Assembly (NCBI GenBank): GCA_017629615.1
Contig: JAGBWT010000048.1
Location: 1 to 5,942 of the forward strand
DNA from: Alistipes sp.
GTDB lineage: Bacteria; Bacteroidota; Bacteroidia; Bacteroidales; Rikenellaceae
Direction: 5' to 3'
Length of the DNA: 5,942 bases
Part shown: positions 1 to 5,740 of the stretch, in pieces
Layout: each line of letters opens with the position of its first letter
How positions within the stretch are numbered: the stretch's first letter is position 1
Notes under the pieces: model-generated
Databases searched by the model: none
What the model saw: the letters and a program-made list of their open reading frames with translations, nothing else
What the model was told of the DNA's origin: nothing
Made by a program: the position numbers and the translations under genes

Positions 1-441
1 TTCGCCATCGACCCATCGGAACGAATCGACAGGCGTAACAACAGGGATTGCCGCACCGTTAGCCTTTGCACATTCGGCCGTTTTGCGAATCATAGCCTTC
101 GAAGCAAAAGGTCGGACGCCGTCTTGCACTGCGATTAGGTCTACGGCTTCGCTCAATGCCTCGATGCCATTCTTCACGGAGTTGAAACGCTCCTTTCCAC
201 CCTCGACAATCGTGTGGCTGGCAACGTGGAAGCGTGCCGCAAGATTCTTCCAAAAGTCGATATGCGATGCAGGTAGAACGACAACGATTTTTGCCGAGGC
301 AAAGGCCGAAGCGAAGTTGTTGATGGTGCGTGCGAGTATTGGCTCGCTACCAACCAATGCAAATTGCTTTGGAATTGCACCACCCATACGGCTGCCACTA
401 CCTCCGGCAACAATTATAACTCCTACTCTTGGCTCTTCCAT
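1..441 (-). CDS. ispD: 2-C-methyl-D-erythritol 4-phosphate cytidylyltransferase (IspD), 3'-truncated by window edge
   Basis: Transfers CMP from CTP to 2-C-methyl-D-erythritol 4-phosphate in the cytosol, third step of the MEP isoprenoid pathway. The visible 147 residues are the N-terminal two thirds (the family is about 225-235 aa). The reading frame stays open to base 1. Seen: the nucleotide-binding loop GGSGSRMGGAIPKQF at residues 13-27, with R18 and K25 in the places of the catalytic Arg and Lys of the E. coli enzyme; GGKERFNSV at 81-89; and DGVRPF at 107-112, the counterpart of the Asp-x-x-Arg-Pro segment that binds substrate and metal. The ATG at 441 puts the loop at the usual distance from the N-terminus. 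It lies inside the end of the upstream YhbP-like gene (19-nt overlap), which suggests translational coupling. No independent promoter is visible. Family assignment is firm; the C-terminal part cannot be judged. Confidence 0.95.
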   Translation of the reverse strand, partial: MEEPRVGVIIVAGGSGSRMGGAIPKQFALVGSEPILARTINNFASAFASAKIVVVLPASHIDFWKNLAARFHVASHTIVEGGKERFNSVKNGIEALSEAVDLIAVQDGVRPFASKAMIRKTAECAKANGAAIPVVTPVDSFRWVDGE

Positions 442-839
442 ATCAGTTTCTTTCCAAAACCGAGCGTATTGTCGGTAAGTTTCATAAAATAGGGTTCGAT
501 AGCCCACAATTCGAGCGGCATTACGGCTGCATAAGGGAAGCGTTTGAGGTATGTGCGACGAGCCTCCTCGTCACCTCGTTGCGCCTTGCCACAAATTTGC
601 AAGCCTTGAATTTTACCCACGATGCGTGTTTCGAGGGTAATGGCGCACGCCACATCACTACGCTCAACCATCTGCTTTGCGTGGCACGTTTCGGCCGACG
701 ATGTGAATATGAGCAGATTGCGCTCCTTGTCGTAGGCGTAGAAACAAGCGGCGCAATAGGGTAGACCCTCGGCCGATGTTGTCGCCAGCGTCAAGACGTG
801 ATGCCGTTCAATAAACTTTATGATGGGTTTATCTACCAT
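423..839 (-). CDS. YhbP/UPF0306-like pyridoxamine 5'-phosphate oxidase-fold (FMN-binding split barrel) protein
   Basis: 138-aa soluble protein resembling E. coli YhbP (UPF0306 family) along most of its length. The clearest match is the C-terminal block TDNTLGFGKKLIW (residues 122-134), almost identical to the end of YhbP. Other matches are the early segment around HHVLTLAT (13-20), the PYCAACFYAYD strand pair (27-37) and the TCHAKQM segment (51-57). The family adopts the split-barrel flavin-binding fold of pyridoxamine phosphate oxidases, but no reaction is established for it. It lacks the length of true PdxH (about 210 aa), so vitamin B6 oxidase activity should not be assumed. The ATG at 839-837 shares one base with the TAA stop of the M23 gene (TAATG), and its own end overlaps the ispD start by 19 nt. 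It therefore sits mid-operon and is probably translated by coupling. Family is well supported; function is unknown. Confidence 0.88.
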   Translation of the reverse strand: MVDKPIIKFIERHHVLTLATTSAEGLPYCAACFYAYDKERNLLIFTSSAETCHAKQMVERSDVACAITLETRIVGKIQGLQICGKAQRGDEEARRTYLKRFPYAAVMPLELWAIEPYFMKLTDNTLGFGKKLIWKSQE

Positions 840-2089
840 TAGCGTACAACAATCGAATCAAGTTGCAAAATGCGCATCGAGTCGGCTACTTCTCCCTCCA
901 ACTCGGCTACGATGCGGTCACGCACCCACTCAAACTTCTCGCGGTTCTCTTTGGCGATTGGCTCGCTTGGTTTTTGAGGCACTTTGAGAGGGTTGATTGG
1001 TTGCGAACCCTTCCACAAGCGGAAATCGAGGTGCGGACCTGTCGAACGACCCGTACTGCCGACATAGCCTATGACTTGGCCCTGCGATACGCGTGAGCCG
1101 ACTTTCAGGCCTTTGGCATAGCCCTTTAAGTGGAGGTAGCCCGAAGTGAGGTTGCCGGGGTGCTTAATTTTAATCGTGTTGCCTCCTGCCCCCTTGTAGG
1201 CCCTAAATGTAACAACGCCATCGGCTACCGAGCGAACGGGCGTTCCCGAAGGAGCTGCATAGTCGATGCCGGTGTGTGGACGGTATTTTTTCAATACGGG
1301 GTGGAAGCGCGATTTTGTATAGCCCGACGAAATGCGTGTAAATTTCAGTGGGGCTTTCAGCAGTTGCTTACGCAACGAGCCACCATCAAGTTCCCAATAT
1401 TGCACCTTGCCATTTTGTGGGAATGGGATAGCGTAAATATCTTTACCCAAGTGGGTGAATTTTGCGCCCCAAATACGGCCGACTCCGACCGAGAGGGTAT
1501 CTACAAACTTCTCGTCGTAGATAACCGTAAAAGAGTCGCCTACTCTGATTCCGAAGAAGTCGATTGTCCATTGGTAAATATCCTCCATCTCGGCAGCAAG
1601 CGAAGGCGGTAAGTCGGCTTCGACGGTTGCCTCCCAAAGCGAACTGTTGATGGTAGCCGAACTCTTGCGACGAAGAATGGTTACGGGTTTTGTCCCCTCG
1701 TGAACTGCCACCGTGTCGCCCGTAAATTGGAATACGACATAGTCAATCTGATTCTTCTCATAGACCAGATAGTCGAGCTTTGAGCCGAGCGAGTCGCACT
1801 TTGTGAAGGTTGTGTATTTGTGGCCACTACGAATTGTGCGAAGTGGGCAAATCTCTTTTGTTAAGACATCGAGACGGGTAATGCGACTTGTGGTTATGCC
1901 GTGGTTGTCGAGAATTTTGCTCCAAGTGTCGCCACGTTCCACCTTGTAGCTGTCGAGTTGGTAACCGTCAGCGTCGATTCCGTAAACAATGTTTTTGGGC
2001 TTTTCGACCTCTTCGGAGTTGTTGGTCGAACCTGCGCAGCTGACTGCACATAAAGCCGTAGCGATGAGTATAATCCAATAATTTTTCAT
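839..2089 (-). CDS. M23 family metallopeptidase lipoprotein (MepM/OapA-like, putative peptidoglycan endopeptidase)
   Basis: 416-aa predicted lipoprotein. The N-terminus has Lys2, a hydrophobic stretch and a lipobox-like AVSC with acylated Cys18. Residues about 45-100 form a LysM/OapA-like segment with the YKVERGDTWSKIL signature (48-60). Residues about 150-250 match the middle domain that precedes the catalytic domain in MepM/Csd3-type proteins. The M23 domain spans about 255-370: HTGID (H272 and D276, two zinc ligands), GYLH (H320), GQVIGYVGSTGRSTGPH (337-353), and NPL (366-368). The final motif reads HLDF (H353, D355) instead of the usual HxH, so the third metal ligand is Asp rather than His. 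By family it would cleave peptide crosslinks in the periplasm. The ATG at 2089 is required because it provides the signal peptide; AAGG lies just upstream. It heads the operon M23 - YhbP-like - ispD. Activity with the HxD site is inferred. Confidence 0.93.
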   Translation of the reverse strand: MKNYWIILIATALCAVSCAGSTNNSEEVEKPKNIVYGIDADGYQLDSYKVERGDTWSKILDNHGITTSRITRLDVLTKEICPLRTIRSGHKYTTFTKCDSLGSKLDYLVYEKNQIDYVVFQFTGDTVAVHEGTKPVTILRRKSSATINSSLWEATVEADLPPSLAAEMEDIYQWTIDFFGIRVGDSFTVIYDEKFVDTLSVGVGRIWGAKFTHLGKDIYAIPFPQNGKVQYWELDGGSLRKQLLKAPLKFTRISSGYTKSRFHPVLKKYRPHTGIDYAAPSGTPVRSVADGVVTFRAYKGAGGNTIKIKHPGNLTSGYLHLKGYAKGLKVGSRVSQGQVIGYVGSTGRSTGPHLDFRLWKGSQPINPLKVPQKPSEPIAKENREKFEWVRDRIVAELEGEVADSMRILQLDSIVVR

Positions 2090-2096
2090 ATCCTTG

Positions 2097-2104
2097 CAAA
2101 GATA
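2097..2104 (-). promoter_or_regulatory. Candidate Bacteroidota -7 promoter element for the M23-YhbP-ispD operon
   Basis: Read on the minus strand this is TATCTTTG, a full match to the Bacteroidota -7 consensus TAnnTTTG. Only 7 bases (CAAGGAT) separate it from the ATG at 2089, so the transcript would be nearly leaderless. No good TTTG-like -33 element sits about 19 bases upstream; that position falls in the inverted repeat at 2115-2129. Consensus match seen; promoter activity inferred. Confidence 0.55.
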
Positions 2105-2114
2105 GTAAAAAAAG

Positions 2115-2129
2115 CATCACGAAGTGATG
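2115..2129. repeat. Perfect 6-bp inverted repeat with 3-nt spacer in the divergent promoter region
   Basis: CATCAC-GAA-GTGATG is a perfect dyad. An outer A-T pair continues at 2113/2131 and 2112/2132 across one G/T mismatch. A further GTGAT copy lies at 2133-2137. On the minus strand the stem is followed, after one C, by seven T's (2113-2107), the layout of a weak intrinsic terminator or attenuator. Its position over the expected -33 region of the M23 promoter equally fits an operator. The structure is seen; the role is not determined. Confidence 0.5.
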
Positions 2130-2164
2130 TTTGTGATATTTTTTTGATAATATTAGCTCATAAG

Positions 2165-2195
2165 TTTGCGGTGTATTATATTTTTTGTACCTTTG
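2165..2195 (+). promoter_or_regulatory. Bacteroidota-type promoter for the lpxK-punA-ssb cluster
   Basis: TTTG at 2165-2168 (-33-like) and TACCTTTG at 2188-2195 (-7 element, consensus TAnnTTTG) are separated by 19 bp, the spacing usual for the primary sigma factor of Bacteroidota. The predicted start of transcription near 2200 leaves a leader of roughly 10-13 nt before the lpxK ATG at 2213. That rules out the upstream in-frame ATG at 2144 for this transcript. Both elements and their spacing are seen; activity is inferred. Confidence 0.72.
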
Positions 2196-2212
2196 AAAAA
2201 TTATATGTAGAT

Positions 2213-3274
2213 ATGAAGCAGTTCTTTCTGAAAATAGCATCGTTGTTGTACGGATTTGTAATTCGGACAAGGCATTGGCTGTTCGATATCGGAGTGCTTC
2301 GTAGCCGTCAATTCGATATTCCGATAATCTGCGTCGGTAATATTACTGTGGGTGGAACGGGTAAGACGCCGATTGTGGAGTTGTTGGTGTCGCACTTCTC
2401 GAAGAGCCATAAAGTAGCCGTAATTTCGCGTGGTTATGGTCGCAAAACAAAGGGTTATTTGGAGGTTGAGGCAGATGCTTCATATCTCGACGTGGGTGAC
2501 GAGCCATTGCAGATAAAGCGCAAATTCCCCGAAGTCCCTATCGTGGTTTGCGAGAGGCGAGTAGAGGGCATCGAGCGTTTGTGTGAGGAGTTTCCCGATG
2601 TCAATCTTGTCATAATGGACGACGGCTTCCAGCATCGCCACATCAGACCATTCATCAATATTATTATGGTCGATTCGACCCGCCCTGTTCAGGAGGACCA
2701 TCTGTTGCCATACGGTCAGTTGCGTGATAGCGTCTCATCTCTGCACAGAGCACACTATTTTATCGTGACAAAGTGTTCCGATAATATGACTCCGATTACT
2801 ATGCGATTGCACAATAAGGTGCTGGTTAGCAAGCCTTCTCAAAAGATATTCTTTACGCGAGTTCGTAGCGCCGGCCTCTATACGGTCTTTGGCGACGAGC
2901 CTGTTACGTTGGAGCGTGGAACGCAAGTTGTAGCAATGTCGGGTATCGGCAATAGCGAGGTCTTTAACTCTAATTTGGCTCAAACCTACGATGTTATGGA
3001 TTCGCTCGATTTCGAGGATCACCACACCTATCGATTGAGCGATTTGGCCTTGATGCGCAAGGTGTTGCAGACCTACCCCGAGGCCTATATTGTTACGACA
3101 GAGAAAGATGCAGTAAAGCTCTGCAATAGCTCAAAGATTACCGACGATGTTCGCGCTCGTCTGCTCTATGAGCGAATGAGTACGAACTTTATATGCGATT
3201 CGGGGGCTGACTTCTTGAAGAAGATTTCGACCGATATTAGCGAATACCAGACCAAAGGTCGCGTTCGTTTCTAA
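2213..3274 (+). CDS. lpxK: Tetraacyldisaccharide 4'-kinase (LpxK)
   Basis: Phosphorylates the 4' position of tetraacyldisaccharide 1-phosphate to make lipid IVA, on the inner face of the cytoplasmic membrane. The protein is 353 aa, somewhat longer than E. coli LpxK (328). Seen: an N-terminal amphipathic/hydrophobic helix (residues 1-28) for membrane association; the P-loop VGGTGKT (46-52) after the conserved GNI; SRGYGR (72-77); GDEP (95-98), holding the Asp (D96) of the catalytic Asp-His pair described in Aquifex LpxK; DDGFQH (136-141); LPYGQLRD (165-172); DHH (269-271), which supplies the catalytic His; and TTEKDAVK (295-302). All key residues are present. The ATG at 2213 fits the MKQFFLKIASLLYG start of Bacteroidota homologues and the promoter just upstream; an ATG at 2144 would add 23 residues encoded across the promoter. 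punA follows 32 nt downstream, an arrangement I recall from Bacteroides genomes. Confidence 0.96.
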   Translation: MKQFFLKIASLLYGFVIRTRHWLFDIGVLRSRQFDIPIICVGNITVGGTGKTPIVELLVSHFSKSHKVAVISRGYGRKTKGYLEVEADASYLDVGDEPLQIKRKFPEVPIVVCERRVEGIERLCEEFPDVNLVIMDDGFQHRHIRPFINIIMVDSTRPVQEDHLLPYGQLRDSVSSLHRAHYFIVTKCSDNMTPITMRLHNKVLVSKPSQKIFFTRVRSAGLYTVFGDEPVTLERGTQVVAMSGIGNSEVFNSNLAQTYDVMDSLDFEDHHTYRLSDLALMRKVLQTYPEAYIVTTEKDAVKLCNSSKITDDVRARLLYERMSTNFICDSGADFLKKISTDISEYQTKGRVRF

Positions 3275-3306
3275 TAAGTTGTATAACCTAATAAAACATT
3301 GATTTT

Positions 3307-4110
3307 ATGAAACATATATTGGAGGCTGCTGCATATTTGCGTGATATTACGGCCGATTTTGCACCCGAGGTGGGTATTATTCTTGGCACGGGTCTTGGCG
3401 ATTTTGTCGAGAATATCGAACCTATCTACACCGTATCCTATAACGATATTCCGAATATGCCCGTTTCGACTGTCGAAGGTCACGCGGGTCGTATGATTTT
3501 TGGTACGATAGGCTCGCGCCGTGTCGTGGCGATGCAGGGCCGATTCCACTACTACGAGGGTTATGCGATGTCGCAGGTAGTCTTTCCGGTTCGCGTGATG
3601 GCGCAGTTGGGTATCAAATACCTCTTTGTGTCGAACGCAAGTGGTGGTGTTAATACAAGTTTCCGCGTTGGCGACTTGATGGTTATTACCGACCATATCA
3701 ACCTCCTTCCAAACCCGCTTATCGGTCCAAATTTGGCCGAGTTGGGTCCGCGTTTCCCCGATATGCACGATTGCTACTCGTCGGCTATCCGAGCAAAGGC
3801 AACGGCAATAGCCGAGCAGGAGAACATCAAACTCCAATATGGAGTCTATGTAGGTACAACAGGCCCAACTTTCGAGACGCAAGCCGAGTATCGCTACTTT
3901 AAGGCTATTGGTGCCGATGCGGTCGGTATGTCTACCGTGCCGGAGGTTATCGTGGCTCGTCATATGAGTATTCCGGTATTTGGTATGTCGGTCATTACCA
4001 ACTGCGGTTTGAGCGATGAGAAGGGCGACCACGAGGACGTTCAGCGTCAGGGTCGCAAGGCGGGTGTCCGTATGTCGAAGATTTTTGTCGAATTGATTAA
4101 AACATTGTAG
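3307..4110 (+). CDS. punA: Purine nucleoside phosphorylase, trimeric PNP/MTAP family
   Basis: Splits purine (deoxy)nucleosides with phosphate into free base and (deoxy)ribose 1-phosphate, a cytosolic salvage step. At 267 aa it has the length of trimeric PNPs. Seen in order: phosphate-binding GTGLG (27-31), EGHAGR (57-62), GRFHYYEGY (78-86, H81 matching human H86), NASGG (110-114), PTFET (187-191, E190 matching human E201), GADAVGMSTVPE (202-213, M208 matching human M219), TN (231-232, N232 matching human N243) and DHEDV (241-245, H242 probably matching human H257). Asn at 232 rather than Asp favours 6-oxopurine nucleosides (inosine, guanosine) over methylthioadenosine; this is inference from family knowledge. 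The gene follows lpxK after 32 nt with no TAnnTTTG element between them, and ssb starts 3 nt after its stop, so the three are probably cotranscribed. No strong ribosome binding site is visible. Confidence 0.95.
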   Translation: MKHILEAAAYLRDITADFAPEVGIILGTGLGDFVENIEPIYTVSYNDIPNMPVSTVEGHAGRMIFGTIGSRRVVAMQGRFHYYEGYAMSQVVFPVRVMAQLGIKYLFVSNASGGVNTSFRVGDLMVITDHINLLPNPLIGPNLAELGPRFPDMHDCYSSAIRAKATAIAEQENIKLQYGVYVGTTGPTFETQAEYRYFKAIGADAVGMSTVPEVIVARHMSIPVFGMSVITNCGLSDEKGDHEDVQRQGRKAGVRMSKIFVELIKTL

Positions 4111-4113
4111 TAT

Positions 4114-4563
4114 ATGATAAACAAAGTTATTCTTGTCGGAAATGTTGGAGCCGACCCCGAGGTACGAACTCTCGAAACGGGTGTTAAGGTTGCCCGTATT
4201 CGTTTAGCAACAACCGAGAGCATCTACGACCGCCAGACCAACGAACGTCGCGACCAGACCGAGTGGCATACTATCAACCTTTGGCGAGGCTTGGCCGAGG
4301 TTGCCGATAAATATGTTCGCAAGGGAACGCAACTCTATATCGAAGGCTCGTTGCATACGCGCGAATGGACCGACCGTGATAACGTAAAGCGTTTCTCGAC
4401 CGAGATTACAGCCAACGAGATGAAATTGCTTGGTCGTCGTCCCGATGGAGCCTCTGCGCAGCAACCGGCCTATGCGGCTGCTCCTGCGCCACAACCTGTT
4501 GCTCCGCAACCGGTGCAGGCGCCTGTCGTGCCGAATGATAATCCCGATGACCTCCCGTTCTAA
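4114..4563 (+). CDS. ssb: Single-stranded DNA-binding protein (SSB)
   Basis: Binds single-stranded DNA during replication, recombination and repair, and recruits partner enzymes through its C-terminal tail. At 149 aa it is a normal bacterial SSB. Seen: an N-terminal OB-fold (about 1-108) with INKVILVGNVGADPEVR (2-18), TEWHTINLWRGLAEVADKYV (49-68), KGTQLYIEGSLHTREW (70-85) and TEITANEM (96-103); then a low-complexity Ala/Pro/Gln linker (113-139); and the acidic tip DDLPF (145-149), the conserved interaction peptide. Aromatic residues W51, W57 and W85 are in the region that stacks on DNA bases. The ATG lies 3 nt after the punA stop, which suggests coupled translation. A strong hairpin follows 18 nt after the stop. 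Whether this is the only SSB of the genome cannot be told from the window. Confidence 0.97.
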   Translation: MINKVILVGNVGADPEVRTLETGVKVARIRLATTESIYDRQTNERRDQTEWHTINLWRGLAEVADKYVRKGTQLYIEGSLHTREWTDRDNVKRFSTEITANEMKLLGRRPDGASAQQPAYAAAPAPQPVAPQPVQAPVVPNDNPDDLPF

Positions 4564-4580
4564 TACAATCGGACACCAAT

Positions 4581-4618
4581 AGCAAAGGTCTGCTCGTTAA
4601 TTCGGGCAGACCTTTGTT
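4581..4618 (+). terminator. Rho-independent-type hairpin terminator after ssb
   Basis: An 11-bp perfect stem (CAAAGGTCTGC at 4583-4593 with its complement at 4606-4616) is extended inward by a G-T wobble and two G-C pairs around a TTAATT loop (4597-4602). It is extended outward by one wobble and one A-T pair. The following TTTA is a short T-tract. It lies between the convergent genes ssb and the nucleotidyltransferase. The stem is symmetric enough to act in both directions, but the T's after it favour the rightward transcript. Confidence 0.85.
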
Positions 4619-4642
4619 TATCGCGGTCATTATCTTAACTAT

Positions 4643-5731
4643 CTATCTCTTCCAAAGCGATGGCGGAATGATATGAACGGCAGCCGACCGCAGAAGAGAG
4701 CCTATTTCGCTATCGTTAAAAACGAGTTTTTGCTTCCATCGATTGGCCCAGCGGCGACGGATACGGAAGAGCCAACCTTTGAGGAAACTCTTTGGCAGAG
4801 TCGTCACCTTATACATCATAACATCGGCCAGCACTCGCTCCAAAAGTTCGCTGTCGGAGGTCGATGACTTGGCAAGCGACTCCGGCATACCTATATAATA
4901 TATACATAGCGAGTTGAGCGTGGCCAAGAATGGCGCAAATCCGCAATCGTCGGCAAGACTGTATATCTTCTCCCAATCGACCTCCGAGCCGTAGCGATTG
5001 AGGAACATAGCCCAATCGGTTAGGTGTCGTATCGAGATATTTTCGGCTGCAAAGTGTAGTCCCGTATGGATAAGTAGAAACAGTGCATTCATATTTGGCG
5101 AAGGCACATAGAGCCTTTGGCCCTCAATATCAACAGCGATGGGAGCAATGTTGTTAATCTCCTCTTTGAGAAATCGCTCTATCTTCTTGGCCGATAGACG
5201 GGAGTTACTCTCGATAAAATCGAAATGATTTTCGACCATCGTTCCTTTGATATGGAAAACGGTATGGTGGTGACGACCTTTGTCGATTGCGATATTGTAG
5301 TTTTGTTGCAACAGTTCGTCGGCCTCGCGTTGTTTGCCGAAGAGGTAGATGTCGATGTCGCTACTTGGTCGATGCGCTGGTTTCGGGTATAGTAGCGATA
5401 GGCCCAAGCCTTTGAGTATCATCGTGTCGATGCCGTGATTGGCATAGAGTTTGGCGAGGGAAACAAGTACCTTGCGACGTTTGTCGTAGCCCTTCTCGAC
5501 CTTGTCGGTTGAGGATATGAAACGCATCTTTGCGGCTCGTGGCAACTCTATGTCGGCTGCCATTATGCCGTCGAGAAGCATTGCACATACGCCCTGCTTG
5601 ACCGATAGGGCGTGCGTGTCGAACCACTCGTCGAGCGAGAGTGTAGCAAAAAACTCTCTATCGACCCCCGAATGGTCGCCCCACAATGCGACGCGTAGAA
5701 TGCGTGATATAGCCTCCCAACTTCTTTTCAT
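4643..5731 (-). CDS. Nucleotidyltransferase family protein (NTP_transf_5-like), function unknown
   Basis: 362-aa protein with the signature of the uncharacterised NTP_transf_5 nucleotidyltransferase family. ILKG (105-108) and LLYPKPAHRPSSDIDIYL (113-130) form the nucleotidyltransferase core, with D125 and D127 as the metal-binding DxD pair. D171 in ENHFDF (167-172) is a plausible third acidic residue. An unusual HHH (154-156) precedes it. HTGLH (222-226) and HLTDWAMFL (236-244) mark the helical C-terminal half typical of the family. No substrate is known and none is implied by the neighbours. The chosen ATG at 5731 gives MKRSWEAISR; a TTG two codons upstream (5737) is the alternative. It starts 9 nt after the stop of the aminotransferase gene, so the two are probably cotranscribed. 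No antitoxin-like partner is present, which argues against an AbiEii-type toxin. Family is fairly sure; role is open. Confidence 0.85.
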   Translation of the reverse strand: MKRSWEAISRILRVALWGDHSGVDREFFATLSLDEWFDTHALSVKQGVCAMLLDGIMAADIELPRAAKMRFISSTDKVEKGYDKRRKVLVSLAKLYANHGIDTMILKGLGLSLLYPKPAHRPSSDIDIYLFGKQREADELLQQNYNIAIDKGRHHHTVFHIKGTMVENHFDFIESNSRLSAKKIERFLKEEINNIAPIAVDIEGQRLYVPSPNMNALFLLIHTGLHFAAENISIRHLTDWAMFLNRYGSEVDWEKIYSLADDCGFAPFLATLNSLCIYYIGMPESLAKSSTSDSELLERVLADVMMYKVTTLPKSFLKGWLFRIRRRWANRWKQKLVFNDSEIGSLLRSAAVHIIPPSLWKR

Positions 5732-5740
5732 TGCCAAATG

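Noticed and set aside
83..478. 131-codon plus-strand frame across ispD and the end of the YhbP-like gene
   Set aside because: Antisense to the IspD coding frame, which carries all expected motifs; the peptide has no recognisable features.
1130..1612. 160-codon plus-strand frame inside the M23 gene
   Set aside because: Antisense shadow of a well-supported lipoprotein peptidase; no domain, no promoter or start context of its own.
2115..2145. Rightward terminator formed by the inverted repeat and the T7 run at 2139-2145
   Set aside because: Nine bases separate the stem from the T-run on the plus strand; the immediate T-tract exists only on the minus strand.
2144..2212. Upstream in-frame ATG that would extend LpxK by 23 residues
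   Set aside because: The extension would be encoded across the TTTG-N19-TACCTTTG promoter, and the residues are not part of the LpxK N-terminus.
3275..3306. Separate promoter for punA in the gap after lpxK
   Set aside because: No TAnnTTTG element is present in this 32-base AT-rich gap; cotranscription with lpxK is simpler.
3271..4032. Long open frame (253 codons) on the minus strand opposite punA
   Set aside because: It lies antisense to a gene with every PNP motif intact, its translation shows no recognisable domain, and it is rich in His/Arg/Thr as expected from a shadow of this codon usage.
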